7,001 nt of DNA from an uncultured Polaribacter sp. Its GTDB lineage: Bacteria > Bacteroidota > Bacteroidia > Flavobacteriales > Flavobacteriaceae. The translations under genes and the position numbers were made by a program. The number at the start of each line of letters is the position of its first letter. The stretch's first letter is position 1. Below are positions 1-4,545 of the stretch, in pieces. A model generated the notes under the pieces. That model did not search any database. It was given only the letters and a program-made list of their open reading frames with translations, and was not told the origin of the DNA. Where the stretch lies: contig CALHCK010000234.1 in the NCBI GenBank assembly GCA_937936695.1, forward strand, positions 1 through 7,001, written 5' to 3'.

Positions 1-2
1 TC

Positions 3-344
3 ACTAAAAGAATACACGCATTGTTAGACTATCCAGTAGCACTAGCATTAATTTTACTTCCTTTTGTATTAGGATTAGGAACATCAAACCCACTAGCATT
101 ACAGTTATCTGTAGCTACAGGAATAGCAGCTTTAGCTTTAACAATATTAACAGATCATCATTTAGGATTTATAAAAGTACTGTCTTACAAACTGCATTTA
201 ACAGTAGACTTTTTAGTAGCGTTGGTTTTTATAGCAGCACCTTTTATATTGTCTTTTGAAGGCATGGACGCTTACTACTATTGGGCAAACGGAATTGCTG
301 TTTTAGCAGTAGTTAGTTTACATAAACCAGAAGTAGCTGTGTAA
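3..344 (+). CDS. SPW-repeat-like small integral membrane protein (5' end outside window)
   Basis: The frame is open from the window edge and ends at TAA 342-344, giving 113 visible residues. The visible part starts TKRIHALLDYP, so an in-frame TTG at 21 is probably internal and the true start lies just upstream of the window. The protein is almost entirely hydrophobic, with four predicted transmembrane helices and short loops. It reads as a tandem duplication: DYPVALALILLPFVLGLG, then DFLVALVFIAAPFILSF about 60 residues later. Each is followed by a second helix (LSVATGIAALALTIL and ANGIAVLAVVSL). This paired-helix unit with a Pro in the first helix resembles the SPW repeat family of bacterial membrane proteins. 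No catalytic residues are visible and the family has no firm biochemical function. A strong terminator follows at 379-410, so it is the last gene of its transcript. Family assignment is from pattern only. Confidence 0.6.
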   Translation, partial: TKRIHALLDYPVALALILLPFVLGLGTSNPLALQLSVATGIAALALTILTDHHLGFIKVLSYKLHLTVDFLVALVFIAAPFILSFEGMDAYYYWANGIAVLAVVSLHKPEVAV

Positions 345-378
345 TTACAGTTTAAAAGAACATTTCTATCTAGTTAAT

Positions 379-410
379 AAACGACTTGAATTTTAATTCA
401 GGTCGTTTTT
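379..410 (+). terminator. Rho-independent terminator after the SPW-like gene
   Basis: Left arm ACGACTTGAATT (381-392) pairs with AATTCAGGTCGT (395-406): 12 bp with one U-G wobble. Two flanking A-T pairs add to the stem (379-380 with 407-408). The formal 2-nt loop would open to about 6 nt. The stem runs into TTTTT (406-410) and a further AT-rich tract. It sits about 35 nt after the stop at 344 and fits rightward termination. Confidence 0.8.
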
Positions 411-534
411 ATTTATTTATCAATCATATACAAGCGCGTTGTAAGTGTTTTTTTAATTAATAACTTACTTATACAAATTAGTTGTATAATTTTTAGAGTA
501 ATAAAAGATGTTTTAATGGTGGGTGAAGTAAGTG

Positions 535-690
535 AAAAGAAAAAGCGAGTCCGTGTAGACTCGCTTTTCTCATCGAGGTAACTAATCTCGACGAAACAAT
601 TAACTAAATTAAACTTTTATATAGGTAAAATTACCTCTATATCTTATTGAAAATGTTTTTAATAAAAAAAACTATATTTGAATAACACTG
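535..690 (-). ncRNA. Candidate small structured RNA on the minus strand (hypothetical)
   Basis: This is an inference from three signals. A minus-strand TATATTTG (698 down to 691) could be a flavobacterial -7 element, setting a start near 684. Three hairpins follow in order (642-619, 591-573, 568-541), and the last is GC-rich with a U-rich tail like an intrinsic terminator, giving a transcript of about 150 nt. No proper -33 TTG is found 17-23 nt upstream of the -7 box; the nearest TTTTG is about 27 nt away, which weakens the case. The boundaries are estimates. I could not match it to a known RNA family by eye; the alternative is that the hairpins belong to a rightward leader of the AraC gene. 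Confidence 0.25.
541..568 (-). terminator. GC-rich terminator-like hairpin, better oriented for leftward transcription
   Basis: AAAAGCGAGTC (541-551) pairs perfectly with GACTCGCTTTT (558-568): 11 bp with a 6-nt loop CGTGTA. Read on the minus strand, the stem is followed by a long U-rich tail (CTTTTTCTTTTC, down to about 533). On the plus strand the run stops after four T and continues CTCATCG. It therefore looks more like a leftward terminator, yet no leftward gene lies immediately upstream of it. The first one met is the HD gene, whose 3' end is at 1749 beyond araC. This is why a small leftward RNA is proposed for this spacer. Confidence 0.5.
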
Positions 691-698
691 CAAATATA
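673..698. promoter_or_regulatory. Facing TATATTTG boxes forming a palindrome (possible overlapping promoters or operator)
   Basis: TATATTTG at 673-680 and its exact reverse complement CAAATATA at 691-698 form 8-bp arms with a 10-bp spacer. Each arm matches the flavobacterial -7 consensus TAnnTTTG in opposite directions. The plus-strand copy has a TTG at 647-649, 23 bp upstream, at the edge of the accepted 17-23 range. The two predicted starts (about 687 rightward and 684 leftward) would overlap, so the promoters would exclude each other. A dyad operator or a chance AT-rich match are alternatives. Confidence 0.35.
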
Positions 699-840
699 CA
701 ATGGTATTTCATTTTTTTAAATCATCAAAATTTACTAATTTATGTGCTAAATTATCAATTATCTATTTGTTAAATTTATGTTAAGTTAAAATAGATTACA
801 ATTTAGATAATTTTAGATACGTTATTGTTGTTAAGAATTG

Positions 841-848
841 TAATTTTG
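841..848 (+). promoter_or_regulatory. Possible -7 promoter element of the AraC-family gene
   Basis: TAATTTTG matches TAnnTTTG and would place the transcript start near 855, 12 nt before ATG 867. No TTG lies at the ideal -33 distance (the nearest is at 825-827). Two copies of TTTAGATA, exactly 10 bp apart (802-809 and 812-819), lie just upstream and could be a regulator site. If real, this promoter excludes the upstream TTG start at 825. Confidence 0.35.
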
Positions 849-866
849 AAACAAATTAATAGTGAG

Positions 867-1736
867 ATGAAGGTGAAGCCTACGTTAGAGAAAATTAGTC
901 CAGATTTTGGGAGTTCTATTCTGGTAAAAAAGCATACCGAGTTTTTAAAGGAGATAAAAGCATTTTGGCATTTTCATCCTGAAATAGAATTGGTGTATGT
1001 TAATAAAGGAAAAGGGAAGAGGCATATAGGTAATCATTTATCATACTTTAATAACAGTCAATTACTATTAATTGGATCTAATTTACCGCACAATGGTTTT
1101 ACAGATAGGCTTACTACTAACGGTTCTGAAACGTTAATACAATTTAAACCAGATTTTTTAGGAGAAGAGTTTTTTGATGTACAAGAAATGAAACCGATAA
1201 GTGTTTTGTTTGAAAAAGCCAAAAAGGGAATTTTATTTGGAGTTAAAACCAAACAAAAATTAGGTCCTAAGATTGAGAAAATTTCAGAGAAAAAAGGATT
1301 TAAGCAAATTTTAATATTGTTAGAAATTTTACATACGCTTTCTAAATCTAACGATTATACACTTTTAAATGCAAATGGTTTTGCTTTTGAAACGCAACCA
1401 CAAGACAGTAGTAAAATAGATATTATTTTTAAGCATATAAATACCAATTTTAATCAGCATATCAGTTTAGAAGAAATTGCAGGTTTGGTAAGTATGACAG
1501 TACCTGCTTTTTGTAGGTTTTTTAAGAAAACTACAGGTAAAACTTTTACAAAGTTGGTAAATGAATACAGAGTTGTACATGCAACCAAATTGTTGTCTGA
1601 AAGTCAGCAAAGTATTACAGATATTTGCTACGAATGTGGTTTTAATAACTTTTCTCATTTTAATAAACTTTTTAAAGAATTTACAGGGAAATCTGCATCT
1701 AAGTATAGAAAAGAAATGATGAGTTTAATTCAATAA
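867..1736 (+). CDS. AraC family transcriptional regulator with N-terminal cupin domain
   Basis: A cytoplasmic DNA-binding regulator of 289 residues. Residues about 25-100 form an AraC-type cupin sensor (FWHFHPEIELVYVNKGKG at 33-50, then IGNHLSYFNNSQLLLIG and LPHNGF). The HxHPE pattern and the later LPH are typical of the small-molecule-binding barrel. Residues about 183-285 form the double helix-turn-helix: ISLEEIAGLVSMTVPAFCRFF for the first, and SITDICYECGFNNFSHFNKLF with the canonical GF..(S)HF..F.K..G signature for the second. The frame is open back to a TTG at 825, but ATG 867 gives the N-terminus MKVKPTLEKISPDFGSS, which I recall as the usual start of this flavobacterial group, and a -7-like box at 841 supports it. 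The ligand is unknown; such cupin-AraC proteins often sense sugars or other small molecules. It is convergent with the HD gene, 12 bp apart, with no clear terminator between. Confidence 0.9.
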   Translation: MKVKPTLEKISPDFGSSILVKKHTEFLKEIKAFWHFHPEIELVYVNKGKGKRHIGNHLSYFNNSQLLLIGSNLPHNGFTDRLTTNGSETLIQFKPDFLGEEFFDVQEMKPISVLFEKAKKGILFGVKTKQKLGPKIEKISEKKGFKQILILLEILHTLSKSNDYTLLNANGFAFETQPQDSSKIDIIFKHINTNFNQHISLEEIAGLVSMTVPAFCRFFKKTTGKTFTKLVNEYRVVHATKLLSESQQSITDICYECGFNNFSHFNKLFKEFTGKSASKYRKEMMSLIQ

Positions 1737-1748
1737 TAAAACTCAATA

Positions 1749-2408
1749 CTATTTAGCACCTTCCCATTCGTTGTAAAACTGACTTAAAAAAGTTTCCATA
1801 AAAACATGTCTTTTTTCTGCAATTTTGTAACCAGTTTTAGTATTCATTTTATCTTTTATTAATAACAATTTTTCATAAAAATGATTAATTGTTGGTGCAG
1901 TAGATTTTTTATAAGCTTCTTTAGTCATTGTTAAGTTTGGTAAAATATCAGGATTGTATAAAGCCCTGTTTTTAAAGCCACCGTAATTAAAACAACGTGC
2001 AATACCAATAGCACCAATAGCATCTAATCTATCTGCATCTTGTACTACCTCTAATTCTTTAGAAGTAAACTTTTCTTCGTTTTTATCAAAAGAATTTTTA
2101 AAAGAAATGTGTTTTATAATATTAACAACATGGTTAATAGTTGCCGTATTTACTTGCTGTGTTTTTAAAAAGTTAAATGCCAATTTAGGACCCACAGATT
2201 CGTCTCCATTATTAAATTTAGCATCAGCAATATCATGTAACAAGGCAGCTAAAGAAACTATAAAAACATCTACTTTTTCATCTTTAGCAATTAAAAGAGT
2301 ATTTTTAAATACACGTTCAATATGAAACCAATCATGACCACCTTCTGCATTTTGTAATTCTTTTTTTACAAATTGTATGGTGTTTTCAATAACAATTTCT
2401 TTTGTCAT
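1749..2408 (-). CDS. HD-domain phosphohydrolase (YedJ-like)
   Basis: A 219-residue soluble protein with the metal-binding HD fold. Visible motifs are GGHDWFHIERV (residues 23-33, conserved H25, D26 and H29), LAALLHDIADAKF with the name-giving H58-D59, and H93/H100 in the next helices. VVQDADRLDAIGAIGIAR follows (121-138), with D124 and D126 expected to complete the metal site. This arrangement and length match the uncharacterised HD hydrolases related to E. coli YedJ, which are predicted to hydrolyse phosphate esters or nucleotides; the substrate is unknown. The start codon lies 3 bp after the stop of the 79-residue membrane protein gene, so the two are almost certainly co-transcribed and perhaps translationally coupled. 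The 3' end faces the AraC gene. Confidence 0.88.
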   Translation of the reverse strand: MTKEIVIENTIQFVKKELQNAEGGHDWFHIERVFKNTLLIAKDEKVDVFIVSLAALLHDIADAKFNNGDESVGPKLAFNFLKTQQVNTATINHVVNIIKHISFKNSFDKNEEKFTSKELEVVQDADRLDAIGAIGIARCFNYGGFKNRALYNPDILPNLTMTKEAYKKSTAPTINHFYEKLLLIKDKMNTKTGYKIAEKRHVFMETFLSQFYNEWEGAK

Positions 2409-2411
2409 ATA

Positions 2412-2651
2412 TTATTTTCTTTTGTCAAGTTCTTCTTTTATTTTTTTTACATCTGCATACATTAAATATGCCATTGGTATAAAAAATAAAGGTAAAAAAG
2501 TGTAAAAAGAAACTCCGTTTTGTGTGGTACTGTAAAAAGCAAAAACAAACATTAAAATAATTACAATTACTTTAACTGTAAACAATAATTTTTGTGTTTT
2601 AAGTTTTTTTAAAAGTTCTTCTTTGGTGTATGTAGAAAATAGAGATGCCAT
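2412..2651 (-). CDS. Small two-helix membrane protein of unknown function
   Basis: 79 residues with an amphipathic basic N-terminus (EELLKKLKTQK), a first transmembrane helix at about 22-41 (LLFTVKVIVIILMFVFAF), a short loop, a second at about 48-66 (FYTFLPLFFIPMAYLMYA), and a charged C-terminal tail (DVKKIKEELDKRK). Both ends are predicted on the cytoplasmic side by the positive-inside rule. The layout (a short EEL.KK.K helix, two membrane helices, then K.I.EEL..R) resembles small flavobacterial proteins that databases sometimes label 'redox-active disulfide protein 2', but there is no cysteine here, so that label would say nothing about function. ATG at 2651 is the only reasonable start. 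It directly precedes the HD gene with a 3-bp gap. No TAnnTTTG element is visible between it and the upstream terminator, so its own promoter is unclear. Confidence 0.8.
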   Translation of the reverse strand: MASLFSTYTKEELLKKLKTQKLLFTVKVIVIILMFVFAFYSTTQNGVSFYTFLPLFFIPMAYLMYADVKKIKEELDKRK

Positions 2652-2668
2652 GTATTAAGAATGTTTGT

Positions 2669-2702
2669 AAAAAAAAAATCCACTCAAAAAAAGTGGATTT
2701 TT
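2669..2702 (-). terminator. Intrinsic terminator after the bacilliredoxin gene
   Basis: AAAAATCCACT (2674-2684) pairs with AGTGGATTTTT (2692-2702): 11 bp with a 7-nt loop. On the minus strand the stem is followed by ten consecutive T (complement of A 2669-2678). It lies about 20 nt after the brxA stop and before the small membrane protein gene, separating the two units; partial read-through could still feed the downstream pair. The symmetric A/T flanks mean it may work in both directions. Confidence 0.85.
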
Positions 2703-2720
2703 ATAATGTTTATTTAACAA

Positions 2721-3131
2721 TTAACAGTGTTCGTCGTAAGCAGCTGCTAAATTTTGAGCAATCATTTGTGCAGAACGACCTTCTATATGATGACGCTCTA
2801 ACATGTGCACTAAATTACCATCTTTAAACAACGCAATTGCTGGAGAAGATGGAGGAAATGGAATCATAAACTCACGTGCTTTTTGTGTAGATTCTTTTTC
2901 TACACCTGCAAAAACAGTAGTTAAATTTGTGGGTACTTTGTCGGCCTCTAAAGAAGCAATAGCACCAGGTCTAGCAGTACCTGCAGCACAACCACAAACA
3001 GAGTTAACTACAACTAAAGTTGTTCCTTCTTTAGACATTGCTGTATCAACGTCTTCACTTGTATATAATGCTTCAAAGCCAGCGTTAACTAACTCGTCAC
3101 GCATTGGTTTTACTAATTCTTCTGGGTACAT
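2721..3131 (-). CDS. BrxA/BrxB family bacilliredoxin
   Basis: A 136-residue thioredoxin-fold protein of the YphP/YqiW family. The family removes bacillithiol from mixed disulfides on oxidised cytoplasmic proteins and may also act as a disulfide isomerase. The family's CGC active site is at residues 46-48 in VVNSVCGCAAGTARPG, followed by the cis-Pro segment SSPAIALFKDG (95-105), the ERHHIEGR motif (112-119) and a terminal cysteine (AYDEHC, C136) as in Bacillus homologues. Length and ends match the family, and MYPEELVKPM is a typical start. Bacteroidota of this group generally carry bacillithiol synthesis genes (bshA/B/C), so the thiol partner is plausible, although none lies in this window. 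It has its own promoter (3153-3183) and terminator (2669-2702), so it is likely a single-gene unit. Whether it is closer to BrxA or BrxB I cannot tell. Confidence 0.93.
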   Translation of the reverse strand: MYPEELVKPMRDELVNAGFEALYTSEDVDTAMSKEGTTLVVVNSVCGCAAGTARPGAIASLEADKVPTNLTTVFAGVEKESTQKAREFMIPFPPSSPAIALFKDGNLVHMLERHHIEGRSAQMIAQNLAAAYDEHC

Positions 3132-3152
3132 AATTTTAAATTATTTAGGTTA

Positions 3153-3183
3153 CAAATATAAAAATAAATAAGAAAGCATTCAA
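3153..3183 (-). promoter_or_regulatory. Flavobacterial promoter of the bacilliredoxin gene
   Basis: On the minus strand, TTG (3183-3181) lies 20 bp upstream of TATATTTG (3160-3153). This fits the flavobacterial consensus TTG-N17-23-TAnnTTTG exactly. Predicted transcription starts near 3146, about 15 nt before ATG 3131. It is the best promoter in the window. Confidence 0.65.
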
Positions 3184-3252
3184 GTCTAGTTACATACTTA
3201 TTACAATCTCTTTATCAATAAAATTTATGTAAAAGTTAAAATAATAAATAGT

Positions 3253-3630
3253 CTATTTGGCTTGCAGTTTAAATTCTCTAAATTCTGTCATTACATGGCA
3301 TTCATCAGCAGATACAACTATAGGGTTACTAACAAAAGTCTTATAATTACTAGAGGTTATAGTTAAAACGTAAGTTCCTGCCCTTTCTCCTGCACCAGAA
3401 AAAGAAGTCTGCGTTTCAATTCTTTTTAAATTTTCTTTAAAATCTTCATCTGTAGCGGTTATTGTAACATCTTCAGTTATTATTTCTGATGATGCAGCAT
3501 CTACCAGTGTTATATGTAAACCTTGTATAAAAACTTCTGTACAAACAATAGGTTGATCTATTTGCTGGTTTTGACAACTTAAAAAAGTTAAAAAACAATA
3601 AATTATTGAGAGTGTAAATCTTAATTTCAT
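3253..3630 (-). CDS. Small lipoprotein with carboxypeptidase-regulatory-like beta domain
   Basis: 125 residues. A basic start (MKLR), a hydrophobic stretch and FLSC ending at C19 form a type II signal peptide, so lipid attachment at C19 is predicted; Phe at -3 is not the commonest lipobox residue. The mature part holds one Ig-like/carboxypeptidase-regulatory-type beta-sandwich: an early strand pair (HITLVDAASSEII, VTITATDEDF) and the typical GTYVLTITSSNYKTFVS (85-101), ending IVVSADECHV. C30 and C111 could form a disulfide across the domain. This ADECHV-ending lipoprotein type recurs in flavobacteria and has no known function. The residues after C19 (QNQQIDQ) do not clearly match a surface-export signal, so periplasmic or surface location is open. 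It is divergent from the DjlA-like gene (137-bp gap) and has no obvious TAnnTTTG promoter or terminator. Confidence 0.82.
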   Translation of the reverse strand: MKLRFTLSIIYCFLTFLSCQNQQIDQPIVCTEVFIQGLHITLVDAASSEIITEDVTITATDEDFKENLKRIETQTSFSGAGERAGTYVLTITSSNYKTFVSNPIVVSADECHVMTEFREFKLQAK

Positions 3631-3739
3631 AGGAATAATTTTATGTATTTGTAAATTTTAGATGTTTTTCTGTTAATTAGGTTGCGTAAAAATTAGTGTT
3701 TTTTTAAAAGAAGCCCTAAATAAGCAGTATTGCTTTTCT

Positions 3740-3747
3740 TATATTTG
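3740..3747 (+). promoter_or_regulatory. -7 promoter element of the djlA-like/flavoprotein operon
   Basis: TATATTTG is a perfect TAnnTTTG, 20 bp before ATG 3768, giving a start near 3754 and a leader of about 14 nt, a common spacing in this group. No TTG is found 17-23 bp upstream, so the -33 half is weak. A small AAGCA/TGCTT inverted repeat (3722-3735) abuts the element on its upstream side. Confidence 0.5.
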
Positions 3748-3767
3748 GACTAAATTTTAAAATACAG

Positions 3768-4526
3768 ATGGGTAAATTTACAAAATGGTTAGGAGCAGGG
3801 TTAGGGTTTACTTTTGGAGGACCTATAGGAGCTGTTTTAGGTTTTGCAATAGGTAGTTTTGTAGATGGTTTTTCTGATGATGATTTAAAAGAAGAAAAAA
3901 GAGAATATAGAGAAAGAACTGAAACCAGAAGAGAAAGAGCAGATACCCAGTCTGGAGATTTTGAAATAAGCTTACTTGTTTTAGCATCTATAGTCATAAA
4001 AAGCGATGGTAAAGTAGACCAAAGAGAACTAGATTTTGTTAGAATGCAATTTGTTGGTATGTATGGCAAAGAAAGAGCCAACAATGCGTTTAAACTTTTT
4101 AAAGGCATTATTAAAAAGAAAGTATCTGCACGTCAAGTTTGTATTCAAATTAGGCAAAACATGTCGCATGCTTCTCGTTTACAATTAATTCATTTTTTAT
4201 TTGGTATTGCAAAAGCAGATAAATATGTGTCTGAAATAGAAGTAGAAGAAATTAGAAAAATTGCAGGTTATTTATACATCAATGAAAGAGATTTTGAATC
4301 TATTAAAGCAATGTTTTATGATGTATCTGAAAATGCATATAAAATTTTAGAAATAGAAAAATCGGCAACAGATAAAGAAATAAAAACTGCTTACAGAAAA
4401 ATGGTTAAAAAGTACCATCCAGATAAGTTACAAGGCTTGGGAGAAGAGCATTTAAAAGGTGCAAATAAAAAATTTCAGAGCATTCAGGCTGCTTATGAAA
4501 AAATTAAAAACGAAAGAGGTTTATAG
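3768..4526 (+). CDS. DjlA-like membrane co-chaperone (TerB domain plus C-terminal J domain)
   Basis: 252 residues in three parts. The N-terminus (7-33, GAGLGFTFGGPIGAVLGFAIGSF) is a glycine-rich transmembrane helix like the dimerising segment of E. coli DjlA. After a charged linker (about 37-62) comes a TerB-like helical domain (about 66-180) with two acidic repeats, KSDGKVDQRELDF (78-90) and KADKYVSEIEVEEI (149-162), the positions used for metal binding in TerB. Residues about 189-250 are a J domain with the essential HPD at 217-219 (KYHPDK). J domains stimulate DnaK ATPase, so the protein likely recruits Hsp70 to the inner membrane. The TerB part often earns such proteins a 'tellurite resistance' label that should not be taken literally. 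A perfect -7 box lies at 3740. The flavoprotein gene follows 19 bp after the stop. Confidence 0.9.
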   Translation: MGKFTKWLGAGLGFTFGGPIGAVLGFAIGSFVDGFSDDDLKEEKREYRERTETRRERADTQSGDFEISLLVLASIVIKSDGKVDQRELDFVRMQFVGMYGKERANNAFKLFKGIIKKKVSARQVCIQIRQNMSHASRLQLIHFLFGIAKADKYVSEIEVEEIRKIAGYLYINERDFESIKAMFYDVSENAYKILEIEKSATDKEIKTAYRKMVKKYHPDKLQGLGEEHLKGANKKFQSIQAAYEKIKNERGL

Positions 4527-4545
4527 TTTAAAAGGTAATAGAGGT

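Larger units (their letters stand above)
345..866. other. Gene-poor intergenic region of about 520 bp rich in inverted repeats
   Basis: No convincing protein gene lies between the SPW-like gene and the AraC start. After the terminator at 379-410 there are several inverted repeats: GTAAGT/ACTTAC (441-446/463-468), TATACAA/TTGTATA around a 5-nt spacer (470-488), a GC-rich hairpin (541-568), TCGAG/CTCGA (573-591), GGTAA/TTACC inside ATATA/TATAT (619-642), and facing TATATTTG boxes (673-698). The remainder, about 700-840, is nearly pure A/T. The cluster of GC-rich hairpins in such an AT-rich spacer suggests structured RNA or regulatory DNA. Confidence 0.6.

Noticed and set aside
796..843. Inverted repeat TTACAATT / AATTGTAA with a 32-bp spacer
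   Set aside because: Eight A/T-rich bases at this distance are easily expected by chance in this spacer, and the right arm overlaps the -7-like box.
825..866. TTG start at 825 extending the AraC protein by 14 residues
   Set aside because: The extension (LLRIVILKQINSE) is not part of the usual N-terminus, and a -7-like box at 841-848 would lie inside it. ATG 867 gives the familiar MKVKPTLEKI start.
1737..1748. Bidirectional terminator between araC and the HD gene
   Set aside because: The 12-bp gap has no dyad or T-tract; the ends of the two convergent transcripts probably overlap.
2803..3171. 122-codon plus-strand frame opposite the bacilliredoxin gene
   Set aside because: Its composition mirrors the antisense of a well-supported gene with recognised active site, promoter and terminator; no independent motif.
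3716..4108. 130-codon minus-strand frame opposite the DjlA-like gene
   Set aside because: It is antisense to the membrane helix and TerB region, is Ser/Pro/Leu-rich as expected for a shadow frame, and has no recognisable domain.
4459..4545. Upstream ATG at 4459 for the flavoprotein
   Set aside because: It would overlap the djlA-like gene by 68 bp and add 29 residues before the Rossmann fold that resemble shifted-frame translation of the J domain.
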